DNA of 64,000 nucleotides from Gammaproteobacteria bacterium (GTDB lineage Bacteria > Pseudomonadota > Gammaproteobacteria > JAJFKO01): assembly GCA_028284465.1 (NCBI GenBank), contig JANQRR010000003.1, positions 1 through 64,000 of the forward strand, in the 5' to 3' direction. How positions within the stretch are numbered: the first letter of the stretch is position 1; every line of letters starts with the position of its first letter. Under the pieces are notes generated by a model, which had not been told where the DNA came from, made no database searches, and saw only the letters and a list, made by a program, of their open reading frames with translations. Below are positions 57,379 to 64,000 of this stretch, one piece after another. A program made the position numbers and the translations under genes.

Positions 57379-57505
57379 TTAGCTAACACATCACAAAAGC
57401 CTAAAGGGGAGCCGTTTGGTTCCCCTTTTTTGTTAAAATTTGGGAAAAACTAAATAGGCATAGGAGAACTGGCTACTCTCCCAAAAAGAATACTGTGTTA
57501 GCTAA
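57379..57505. repeat. Inverted 12-base repeats flanking the gp32 terminator
   Basis: TTAGCTAACACA (57379-57390) and TGTGTTAGCTAA (57494-57505) are perfect reverse complements, each with an inner palindrome TTAGCTAA, with the terminator between them. They could be a protein-binding pair or a larger RNA stem if transcription reads through. Confidence 0.7.
57403..57432 (+). terminator. Rho-independent terminator after gp32
   Basis: AAAGGGGAGCC, loop GTTT, GGTTCCCCTTTTTTG. An eleven-pair stem allowing one G-U, followed by six T residues. Confidence 0.85.
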
Positions 57506-57519
57506 CAAAGGAGAAAGAT

Positions 57520-58032
57520 ATGTCTGAGAATTTCCCAGCTGATGTCTTTAACCATGACGTACTTTGGCTTTACGATATGTTCCGACGCTTCCATCAGGAA
57601 ATGGGACGTTCGCAATCTGCGCCGGTATCCGGTATGATTGTGGCTGACCAAGCACGCCTGGAAAGCTATCTGAGCGCTATTCGACAAGCTGTCGCATGGA
57701 TTCAAGACACGCCATTGCTCGATCTTCCTGAAACTCACCCACGGCCATACAGCCTGGAAGCGTTTCCGGATGAGCTTAACGTAGAAAACGAATCAATTAA
57801 CGTGATCCTACGTCTGATTCGTGCGTCTGCTGTAGAACTCACTAACAGCCAATCGGCGCGTTATAGTTCTCGATTGCAACCATTTGATCAGGATCGCTTG
57901 ATTGCTGTGGTTGACAAGATTGACGCATTCCTTAACAACTTCATTCGTGCACAGGCCGTTCCGTTGGATCTGCCGGAAAGCTCGCCTGAAGAGCCTATTG
58001 GTCCGGATGGACTGATTGGTCTAAATCCGTAA
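57520..58032 (+). CDS. Unknown 170-residue protein
   Basis: Strong AAGGAGAAA ribosome site. Its GC content is higher than that of its neighbours. Helical N-terminal half (VLWLYDMFRRFHQEMGRSQS), then two Pro-rich segments (LDLPETHPRP and LDLPESSPEEP). No known domain. It is a single-gene unit between terminators. Confidence 0.65.
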   Translation: MSENFPADVFNHDVLWLYDMFRRFHQEMGRSQSAPVSGMIVADQARLESYLSAIRQAVAWIQDTPLLDLPETHPRPYSLEAFPDELNVENESINVILRLIRASAVELTNSQSARYSSRLQPFDQDRLIAVVDKIDAFLNNFIRAQAVPLDLPESSPEEPIGPDGLIGLNP

Positions 58033-58048
58033 GGACAGAAACTTAGGA

Positions 58049-58068
58049 AAGGGGCCTTTCGGCCCCTT
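58049..58068 (+). terminator. GGGGCC hairpin terminator
   Basis: AAGGGGCC, TTTC loop, GGCCCCTT. A strong stem with a short T-run. Confidence 0.65.
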
Positions 58069-58133
58069 GACTTTGTCTGGAACACTTGATACGTAGGACA
58101 TGGTAGTTAGTTTCGCCGACACGACTGCCGACG

Positions 58134-58181
58134 ATTGGTGGCTGGTACTAATGCCCAGAGTATCCAGCCACCAATTTTATT
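58134..58181 (+). terminator. 12-base-pair hairpin with T-rich end
   Basis: ATTGGTGGCTGG (58134-58145) pairs perfectly with CCAGCCACCAAT (58164-58175), followed by TTTATT. The 18-base loop is long for a terminator. The 58069-58133 stretch before it shows nothing else. Confidence 0.65.
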
Positions 58182-58379
58182 ATGGGTATCATCATGCGCG
58201 CAAAAAGCCACATAAATCGAGATGTCAGAAGATGTTCTGTTAATCGTGCATTAGATAATGCTGCTATTGAAATAGAAGCAAAGATGTTTTTTCTTGCTTG
58301 GTCTAAAGTAAAAACTCCACTTGATAATCAAACGCATTATTTCATAAACATTGAAGTGGCAAAGGAATTTCGTCGATGA
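58182..58379 (+). CDS. EF-tail small protein, first of five in a row
   Basis: 61-65 residues (ATG 58182 or 58194), ending YFINIEVAKEFRR. AAAGGAA in its last codons is the ribosome site of the next gene. It comes right after a hairpin. Confidence 0.55.
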   Translation: MGIIMRAKSHINRDVRRCSVNRALDNAAIEIEAKMFFLAWSKVKTPLDNQTHYFINIEVAKEFRR

Positions 58380-58585
58380 AGCCCGAAGCCAAATCTCGAA
58401 TACTCTCTGAAATCATAGATCCAATGTTTATCTATGCGCAAATCCAAGCCGAAAATTTAGTTCATCGAGATATTGAAGTTAAAGCTTGGTTTGATGTTAG
58501 AAATGGGGTTGGTCTTCAACTTATTCTGGCTATAGAACGAGAAACATCACATGCAATTAAGAACCACTGTAAAAACCTTGGTTGA
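58376..58585 (+). CDS. EF-tail-like small protein
   Basis: A 69-residue protein with LQLILAIERETSHAI at the pattern's place and a further tail. ATGA overlap upstream, 35-base overlap downstream. Confidence 0.55.
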   Translation: MKPEAKSRILSEIIDPMFIYAQIQAENLVHRDIEVKAWFDVRNGVGLQLILAIERETSHAIKNHCKNLG

Positions 58586-58736
58586 AGAAGCAACCTATGA
58601 CGATCAATTCGATATATCTTGTAATAAAGATATCATCGTATTCACTGTTGATAGAGTTGTCTATTGGAAAATCATAGAAGAATTTTCTCAATCTGATGAT
58701 CTGCTAACTGATTTATTGCGAGATGAGTTTCAATGA
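58551..58736 (+). CDS. EF-tail small protein
   Basis: A 61-residue acidic protein ending DLLTDLLRDEFQ. It resembles the next protein: FDISCNKDIIVFTVDRVVYW against FMKTCDRQIISGDVDHIVYY. Confidence 0.6.
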   Translation: MQLRTTVKTLVEEATYDDQFDISCNKDIIVFTVDRVVYWKIIEEFSQSDDLLTDLLRDEFQ

Positions 58737-58921
58737 CAAGAAAAATATCTAGTTACATATATGATGCGGTAGATCATGATCAGTTCATGAAGACATGCGA
58801 TAGGCAAATAATCAGTGGTGATGTAGATCATATTGTCTATTATGGAATTCTGGTTTTTTTCGAAAATTTCAGTGACTTAAAAGGCGTAATAGAAGTGTCT
58901 CTACACGGAGAATTTCAATGA
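58733..58921 (+). CDS. EF-tail small protein
   Basis: A 62-residue protein ending GVIEVSLHGEFQ. CGGAGAA in the tail codons serves the next ATG. It is a clear paralogue of the gene before (YDDQFDISCN against DHDQFMKTCD). Confidence 0.6.
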   Translation: MTRKISSYIYDAVDHDQFMKTCDRQIISGDVDHIVYYGILVFFENFSDLKGVIEVSLHGEFQ

Positions 58922-59145
58922 AGCCTTACATAATGCCATCTGTCAGAATGCGGAACGCTTTGCAACATTTTGTGTGGGCGAAGCTTGACAACACATTGCT
59001 TTGTAGTAATGTGGAGACGATCACATGGTTGGACGTATATCAGCCTCTAAATAATGAGTTAGAGCAATTGATCCTTATCGAGACGAGGAAAGCCGTTGAT
59101 AAAGAAACCAGAAATGTCGATCCGTATCCAATTCACCAACTCTGA
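58918..59145 (+). CDS. EF-tail-like small protein
   Basis: A 75-residue protein. The pattern (LEQLILIETRKAV) is internal and followed by a tail overlapping the next gene by 32 bases. SNVETITWLDVYQ resembles the V-D-x-[IV]-x-Y-W/Y element of its neighbours. Confidence 0.55.
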   Translation: MKPYIMPSVRMRNALQHFVWAKLDNTLLCSNVETITWLDVYQPLNNELEQLILIETRKAVDKETRNVDPYPIHQL

Positions 59146-59338
59146 AGGCGAAACCGAATTCATCGAACGTGACGCTACCGTAAAAAATAAAGCAGAAGCC
59201 AAGGCTTTGTTACGTGCCGTATGGACCACATACAAAAGTTCTTCAGGTGCACAAGACACACTTGAATCATTGAAAGAAGCTGAAGATGAGCACGACTACT
59301 ACACAATCAACTCCGATGGCAGACCAAATTGGTATTAG
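59114..59338 (+). CDS. Unknown 74-residue protein
   Basis: From ATG 59114. Charged: beta N-terminus (SIRIQFTNSEGETEF), helix, acidic tail with HDYYTINSDGRPNWY. Overlaps the next gene. Function unknown. Confidence 0.55.
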   Translation: MSIRIQFTNSEGETEFIERDATVKNKAEAKALLRAVWTTYKSSSGAQDTLESLKEAEDEHDYYTINSDGRPNWY

Positions 59339-59834
59339 ATTTCTTCAAAGCAGCAAACGACGCTTTGCTTTAAATCTTCCGTATAGATACGAAATTTGGA
59401 CTAAAGCAAAAGAAACACAAAGTCATTGGATTTTTTGGACGAAAGAAGTTGACGTTAACAAATCTCAGTGGATTGAATCTTCTGAAAGATTTACTTTCCA
59501 TAATGATACTTCTATTGCTATTGATGAACTTGTGTGGTTCAAACCAATACGAATAAAGCCAACTGTTTATGATTTAGAACGTTTAGATGGTTTCTATATT
59601 ACTGATTCTGAAAAAAATGCATTGATTAACACAAATGGATTTATGTCAAAAGTTTTAGTCGATGACTTGTTTGCATTACAATTCAGACTGGCGAATTCCA
59701 TTAAAAATTTCTGTTGGCTTTACCCAACAATAGAAGATCTCTATAAAGAGATTGACAGACTTCATGGTGTAGAAACTGAGGAACAAGACGATGGCACGGA
59801 AAATATCGAACCTAGATCTGATGGAAGCGATTGA
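59316..59834 (+). CDS. Unknown 172-residue protein
   Basis: From ATG 59316, inside the previous 3' end. Trp/Phe-rich alpha/beta protein (ETQSHWIFWTKEVDVNKSQW) with an acidic tail. No recognised domain. Confidence 0.6.
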   Translation: MADQIGIRFLQSSKRRFALNLPYRYEIWTKAKETQSHWIFWTKEVDVNKSQWIESSERFTFHNDTSIAIDELVWFKPIRIKPTVYDLERLDGFYITDSEKNALINTNGFMSKVLVDDLFALQFRLANSIKNFCWLYPTIEDLYKEIDRLHGVETEEQDDGTENIEPRSDGSD

Positions 59835-60096
59835 GAGCATTTCTGATCGGGTTGACAAGATTGAAAGAAAGATCTTTGATTGCGATATAGAGCATGTTGA
59901 AGATCCAACACCTACGCCTGATTACAGCAATATGAAAGTGTTCGACGACGAGCTTTGGAATAAAATTCCAGAACCACTATTAAATGATTACGAACAAGCA
60001 CCAAGGCTTGTTTTCATGGTACGTTCACAAATAGTCAGTGTGACTAGCATGGATTACGATGAACACAACAACAACTTTTACGTAGATCTAGAATAG
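59791..60096 (+). CDS. Unknown 101-residue protein
   Basis: Helical N-terminus with coiled-coil heptads (NLDLMEAIESISDRVDKIER), then a beta-rich C-terminus. Overlaps the upstream gene by 44 bases. Function unknown. Confidence 0.6.
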   Translation: MARKISNLDLMEAIESISDRVDKIERKIFDCDIEHVEDPTPTPDYSNMKVFDDELWNKIPEPLLNDYEQAPRLVFMVRSQIVSVTSMDYDEHNNNFYVDLE

Positions 60097-60104
60097 GAGA
60101 AGAT

Positions 60105-60335
60105 ATGTCTGAACCAGAAGTAAATAAAAATCGTCCAGCACTACAGCTGTTGGACAGCACTATCGACACATCTGATGGTAGCGATTCAGTGCCGATCTTC
60201 ACACTTCATTTCGACGGCAAAGTAGACGTTGATTGGAATAAGATGGTTGAAGCCAAGAATCGATTCCTGAAAGAGAATTCAACTGACAGTGCAGACATCC
60301 TTGCTGCCGCAATCTGGATTACAAAGAACACTTAA
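60105..60335 (+). CDS. Unknown 76-residue acidic protein
   Basis: TAGGAGAAG gives the ribosome site. Contains DSVPIFTLHFDGKVDVDWNK and a helical end. Function unknown. Confidence 0.6.
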   Translation: MSEPEVNKNRPALQLLDSTIDTSDGSDSVPIFTLHFDGKVDVDWNKMVEAKNRFLKENSTDSADILAAAIWITKNT

Positions 60336-60338
60336 TAT

Positions 60339-60479
60339 ATGACTGACGAAACTGAAAAACCTAAGAAGCCTAAAAGTCCGTTCAAAAAGATTAAGGTTCC
60401 TAGAAAATGCCTGAAGGGGCGCGTAACAGTAACTCTCATGCGATGCCCAGATGGCACTTGGCGACCAATCGCAAGTTAG
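60339..60479 (+). CDS. 46-residue basic protein
   Basis: ATG 60339, Lys/Pro-rich first half (KPKKPKSPFKKIKVPRK), then a beta strand pair with CPDGTW. Its stop touches the end of the opposed gp53 gene (4-base overlap of convergent stops). Confidence 0.55.
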   Translation: MTDETEKPKKPKSPFKKIKVPRKCLKGRVTVTLMRCPDGTWRPIAS

Positions 60480-61396
60480 CCAGTCGATAATCCAGTATCA
60501 GGATCTACGTCGAATGTCATGAGCCGTTCGAACTCATCCGCTACAGAATCTACAGAGCCGTCAGAAATCAAGTTCAGGTTTTTGGCGGCTTCTCTCACTT
60601 CAAGCTCATAATCCCAATACGTGACTGCTGAGTAGTACACAAATTCCGTATTGGAGATATTCTCAAACAGCGTTACAACCTCATCCACAGACACGTTAGC
60701 ATCGCTTGTCTGGCCTATCAAATCTCGGCCAACGGACGTGTTAGCAAACGTGTTGCCTGTCACGTTTTTGACTCGGATCATGGTGCTGTTAGAAGTCTCG
60801 ATTTGCCCATTAGCAACCACATCCTCAGTACCAGTTGACTTAATATCCACAAGTTCACCAACTTGCAATGCTGTGCCACTGTTATTGGTTGAAATTGAGT
60901 ATTGCAGAATTTTATTCGTGTTTTGTACGATATCGTCAGGACGACGTTCGTAATGAGAAATTTCAGTTGGCCTTACGTAAACTGGACGCCAATATTTCTT
61001 CAATATGTCAGCCAACTGATTGTTGAAATAAGCCACCGAAAGATTGGTTGTGTCGCTTTCCCAATTGTTGATATAATACTTAATGTATTTCTGGGAATTA
61101 ACGATTGTGCCATATTTTTGAACAATCAATTCATTGAATGTTTCTTCAGTATTATACCAGCCATAATAGGGATCGATAATCTCGTTTGAAAGCAATGCCA
61201 TCCATTCAAAATTGGCATCGTCATAATAGTATTCTGCTAAGTGATCCGTCCTTAAATGGCCAGTAATTTCGTATGGATAAAAGTTATATGGTGCAGTAGA
61301 TGCATCTAGATTAAGCAGCGTTCTGCGCGTTAAATCACGACAACGCGTGTTTGCGTAATCCATTTGTGGAAAGTTTTGGAAATAAGGAGCTGCCAT
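60476..61396 (-). CDS. 53: Baseplate wedge protein gp53
   Basis: 306 residues on the minus strand. FQNFPQMDYANTRCRDLTRR, LAEYYYDDANFEWMALLSNE and IIDPYYGWYNTEETF followed by YKYINNWESD-like YYINNWESD are the conserved N-terminal core of gp53, which closes the wedges of the T4-type baseplate. The C-terminal half is longer than T4 gp53 (196 residues) and beta-rich, as in marine T4-like versions. A TATAAATA late promoter lies 36 bases upstream on this strand. Confidence 0.88.
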   Translation of the reverse strand: MAAPYFQNFPQMDYANTRCRDLTRRTLLNLDASTAPYNFYPYEITGHLRTDHLAEYYYDDANFEWMALLSNEIIDPYYGWYNTEETFNELIVQKYGTIVNSQKYIKYYINNWESDTTNLSVAYFNNQLADILKKYWRPVYVRPTEISHYERRPDDIVQNTNKILQYSISTNNSGTALQVGELVDIKSTGTEDVVANGQIETSNSTMIRVKNVTGNTFANTSVGRDLIGQTSDANVSVDEVVTLFENISNTEFVYYSAVTYWDYELEVREAAKNLNLISDGSVDSVADEFERLMTFDVDPDTGLSTG

Positions 61397-61406
61397 TTAA
61401 GTTTCC

Positions 61407-61414
61407 TATAAATA
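61407..61414 (+). promoter_or_regulatory. T4-type late promoter TATAAATA (plus)
   Basis: An exact TATAAATA, ending 36 bases before ATG 61450 of the tube-protein gene. It forms a mirror pair with 61432-61439. Confidence 0.8.
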
Positions 61415-61431
61415 ATACGTAATTACATCTT

Positions 61432-61439
61432 TATTTATA
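61432..61439 (-). promoter_or_regulatory. T4-type late promoter TATAAATA (minus)
   Basis: Reads TATAAATA on the minus strand (plus strand TATTTATA), 36 bases before the gp53 start at 61396. The two promoters lie within 33 bases and point past each other. Confidence 0.75.
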
Positions 61440-61449
61440 AGGACAACAG

Positions 61450-62481
61450 ATGCCAGGGCTCACCAATTTCCAACGATCAGGACAGGGCGAAAATGCGTTT
61501 AACTTTAATAGTAATCAAAATGGTTTCAGTGGTATTGCTTCTAGTTCTCGCGGCAGGAATCCCGCGTCAGTCATCGGGGAACGAACGGCTAGTCAAACCG
61601 GAGCAAACATTACCTCATTCCCATCAGACTTACCGCCGATCAAATTCAATATAATTCAAGCAGAATTTGATACTACAATAAGTCAAGCAATTGGTAGACT
61701 TAAGTCTAAGGGATTGATACAGCTACCTGTTCCATTGAATATGAATGATCCACACAGGGTGATCTATAATGATGGATATTCATATCTTGGAACACTTGGC
61801 AACGCTGCTACTACTGGTACATCTGGTTTTCTTGGTACTGGACCAACAGCACTTCAACAATTAGGTTCAGCTTTTGGTCAAGGTATTGGTGCTGGTGTGC
61901 GAGCATTAGGATTTTCTCTTAATAGTTTTCGTGGTGTCACTATCGAACAACCACAATTTAAAAATCACCAATTGAATTGGAAATTTTCTCCTAAAACACC
62001 ATCTGAATCAATTGCATTACAGAAAATTTTATATAATTTGAAAAAATCTAGTGCTTTGCAATTTAGTCAGGCTGGTAGATTTGTTTTTACGTTTCCAGAT
62101 ATTTTCATTCCATTCTATTCTAATGCACCAATGATGTATAAATTCAAGCCATGCGTATTAACTTCTGTTGATGTTGATTATGTTGGCGGCAATGAAGGCC
62201 CTTCATTCTTTGGAAGTACTCAAGCTCCTGAATCTATAGTTGTTCAATTGTCTTTTCTAGAAATTGAATATTGGGTTAGAGAAGATTTTGCAAAAGATGA
62301 AGTTGATGGATTGCCATCAACTAATCCAGCTGGTGCATGGAATTGGTATGGTATTGATGATCAGCTTGGTGCTGTTGAAAGAGCTGTTAGAGGCACACAA
62401 CAAGCGGCAGATGAAAATTTATCTAGTGGAAATGGACAAACTATAAATTCTAGTCCGTTTGGAGGTAATCAAACTCCGTAA
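61450..62481 (+). CDS. Baseplate tail-tube protein (gp48/gp54 type)
   Basis: 343 residues. IEQPQFKNHQLNWKFSPKTP followed by SESIALQKILYNLKKSSA and GRFVFTFPDIF is the tube-initiator segment shared by gp54 and gp48, which start and cap the tail tube at the baseplate; VVQLSFLEIEYW is the closing strand. The Gly/Asn/Gln-rich N-terminus and tail look flexible. It lies next to gp53, as in other T4-like genomes. Which of the two proteins it is cannot be settled here. Confidence 0.8.
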   Translation: MPGLTNFQRSGQGENAFNFNSNQNGFSGIASSSRGRNPASVIGERTASQTGANITSFPSDLPPIKFNIIQAEFDTTISQAIGRLKSKGLIQLPVPLNMNDPHRVIYNDGYSYLGTLGNAATTGTSGFLGTGPTALQQLGSAFGQGIGAGVRALGFSLNSFRGVTIEQPQFKNHQLNWKFSPKTPSESIALQKILYNLKKSSALQFSQAGRFVFTFPDIFIPFYSNAPMMYKFKPCVLTSVDVDYVGGNEGPSFFGSTQAPESIVVQLSFLEIEYWVREDFAKDEVDGLPSTNPAGAWNWYGIDDQLGAVERAVRGTQQAADENLSSGNGQTINSSPFGGNQTP

Positions 62482-64000
62482 TGAATATTAAGTTAACGGC
62501 GGGTTTATTTGCTGGACTTTTAGAAGGACTGACTGACGGTGATCTAAATACCGGATCGTCTTTTGGTACCGAAGATAAACCACAAGAAAATTATCGTTCA
62601 ATAGAAAATGCTCCTAACGATCAAGTTAGGACGCAAAGAATGGTTGCAACCATTCGTCGAATTGATCGTCGTGTTGTTCGTGCAGAAAACAATCTTAAAA
62701 ACATTCGTCGTTCATTTGATAAAACTCAAAAAGATCTTGAACGTCGTCTTAATCGTCGTGATGCAGCAGCCGAGTTTACAAATACCAAAAAAGCAAACAT
62801 TCGCACTCCTATTAGAAAAAATAAATCTGGTTTAGATGGGTTATTGACTGGCGCTGGTGTTGGCCTTGGTGCAGCGGCAGCTGGTGGTATTATGGGTAGC
62901 ATACTAAGAGCGTTGCCAAAAATTGCTGCGCGCGCTGGTTTGCTTGGTGCTATTGGTTATGCTGGCTATAAAATGTTTGAGTTTTTCAAGAAAGATCGTG
63001 ATGCTTGGCAAGCCAGAATGGAAAAGAATCAAGGACAGTTTTGGCGAGATCAAATTGAAAACACCAAGAAACGATTTGATGAAAGCGCTGATAAAAAGAT
63101 AGCTGATGCTGTTAAGAAAATGAAACAGCAAAACGTTCCTACTGAAGTTATTAAAGATAAAGCTCGTGATGCTATCAATGAAAAAAATGCTGTAAAAAGT
63201 CCAGTTCAACGCGACGTTGAATCGGCAGCAACTAAAGCACGTCGAGAACATCGTAAGAAAGAAACATCACGTGAACGTATAATAAGGGAAAGAAAAGAAC
63301 ATCTAGAAAAGAAACAGCAAGAAGAAAATAAAAATAATATAATTTCAGAAGTTAAAAGTGCAGTAGAAGTAAAAAAACCTACTGTAACTATGACAAAAAT
63401 TGTTGACGATGAAAATTCTTTGCCTGAACGCAATCCAGTCAGAACGCACAGAGCTGCTATCAGGCTAGACGACACACCAGCAAAGCATGAAGATTTTCGT
63501 AAAAGAGCTGAGTTTCTGAAGTTTGGTAAGTTGCCACGTGGTTTTGAACACATTGCGGGCAATCAAGGCTTGCTTGGTAAACCGGGCGCTGTAGCAGCAC
63601 GTGGTGCACAGCCATTTGGTGGCATGTCTGGTGGTGGATCTAACTATGCTGTACCATCTGGTGGTAGCTCGTTTAATATGGGCAGATCGGCTGGTATTGG
63701 GCAAGGGCAAACATTCACATCTGCACAAAAACCATCTGATTTTCAATCTGGCCAAAAGAATGCAATTCCAGCAGAAGCATACAAAAACTTTGGTGATGGA
63801 TCTATTCGAGTAGATTCTAAAGGTAATGTTGACAAGCAACAGTATTATAATGCTGCTGTAAAAAGATTTGCTAGTTCTCCACTAAATGGTTTTGTTCCTG
63901 AAGATGGTTACAAGTATGGTATCACCAAGGGATCGCCTGAAGAATGGGCAAACCTTGCTATGCGTCTCACTAAGGTTGAATCGAACTTTAATGTCAATGT
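62481..64000 (+). CDS. Large virion protein with start of a transglycosylase-like domain (partial)
   Basis: Starts at ATG 62481 (one-base overlap, GGAGGT 15 bases upstream) and runs off the window after about 506 residues. Residues 1-120 are basic with coiled-coil; a Gly/Ala hydrophobic segment (GAGVGLGAAAAGGIMGSILR) follows near 122-141; then long charged coil, then a Gly/Ser linker. The last visible part, EEWANLAMRLTKVESNFNVN, looks like the opening of a lytic transglycosylase domain (catalytic Glu in KVES). Likely a tail-associated or ejected cell-wall-active protein. Confidence 0.75.
   Translation, partial: MNIKLTAGLFAGLLEGLTDGDLNTGSSFGTEDKPQENYRSIENAPNDQVRTQRMVATIRRIDRRVVRAENNLKNIRRSFDKTQKDLERRLNRRDAAAEFTNTKKANIRTPIRKNKSGLDGLLTGAGVGLGAAAAGGIMGSILRALPKIAARAGLLGAIGYAGYKMFEFFKKDRDAWQARMEKNQGQFWRDQIENTKKRFDESADKKIADAVKKMKQQNVPTEVIKDKARDAINEKNAVKSPVQRDVESAATKARREHRKKETSRERIIRERKEHLEKKQQEENKNNIISEVKSAVEVKKPTVTMTKIVDDENSLPERNPVRTHRAAIRLDDTPAKHEDFRKRAEFLKFGKLPRGFEHIAGNQGLLGKPGAVAARGAQPFGGMSGGGSNYAVPSGGSSFNMGRSAGIGQGQTFTSAQKPSDFQSGQKNAIPAEAYKNFGDGSIRVDSKGNVDKQQYYNAAVKRFASSPLNGFVPEDGYKYGITKGSPEEWANLAMRLTKVESNFNVN

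Noticed and set aside
1..64000. CRISPR array, IS element or transposase
   Set aside because: No spaced direct repeats of CRISPR length, no transposase motif and no terminal inverted repeats with target duplication were seen. The GIY-YIG gene is the only possible mobile-type nuclease.

Overview
The window is a 64 kb piece of a lytic, T4-superfamily (myovirus) phage genome. It is AT-rich and almost fully coding, with most genes on the plus strand and joined by ATGA-type overlaps. The T4-type core is clear: DNA polymerase gp43, UvsX recombinase, gp41 helicase, gp61 primase, RNase H-type nuclease, gp32 single-strand binding protein, a gp33-like late transcription factor, baseplate gp53 and a gp48/gp54-type tube protein. 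The host is probably an alphaproteobacterium, most likely a rhizobium-type one. This is inferred from a secreted Cys-rich protein of a rhizobial type (37.9 kb), CobS/CobT-like genes and a B12-type ribonucleotide reductase. Rhizobial T4-superfamily phages such as phiM9 or P10VF are plausible relatives, but this could not be tested here.

Layout. 0-8 kb: small genes, DNA polymerase, UvsX, a DUF6065-type protein and gp41. 8.1-13.2 kb: a late-looking block of basic and virion-like proteins and membrane proteins behind a CATAAATA late promoter. 13.2-20.5 kb: small proteins, primase, MazG-type hydrolase, a DUF6745-type pair, ThyX and class II ribonucleotide reductase. 20.6-22.2 kb: a minus-strand operon of seven small genes. 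22.2-34.3 kb: GIY-YIG nuclease, FkbM methyltransferase, a kinase/nucleotidyltransferase pair, PstS, glutaredoxin, glycosyltransferase, RNase H, PhoH, a PD-(D/E)XK nuclease and a zinc protease. 34.3-45.7 kb: a regulon-like block of transcription units, many with the same promoter and 5' leader, carrying CobT/CobS-like proteins, SpeD, a leucine-dehydrogenase-type enzyme and AAA+ proteins. 46-47.3 kb: a two-domain lysin on the minus strand. 47.4-53.6 kb: a PrkA - structured RNA - phosphoesterase - YeaH - SpoVR stress module. 54-60.5 kb: hydrolase, nuclease, gp33, gp32 and many small genes. 60.5-64 kb: baseplate and tail genes read from divergent TATAAATA late promoters.

How it works together. 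Replication and recombination proteins are served by a nucleotide supply (NrdJ, ThyX, glutaredoxin, MazG). CobS/CobT-like proteins may support the B12 need of NrdJ. Host metabolism is probably steered by PstS, PhoH, SpeD, the amino-acid dehydrogenase and the PrkA/YeaH/SpoVR set. Three layers of control are visible: sigma70-like promoters (TTGACA, 14 bases, TGNGATANT) with a hairpin leader over the ribosome site, T4-type late promoters matched by a gp33 gene, and rho-independent terminators.

The most unusual content is a dispersed set of about 35 proteins of about 50-80 residues that share little but a C-terminal pattern (hydrophobic, spacer, Leu/Ile, two residues, Glu-Phe). I call it the EF-tail set below. 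The other standout is a highly structured, pseudoknot-capable RNA between prkA and the genes that follow it.
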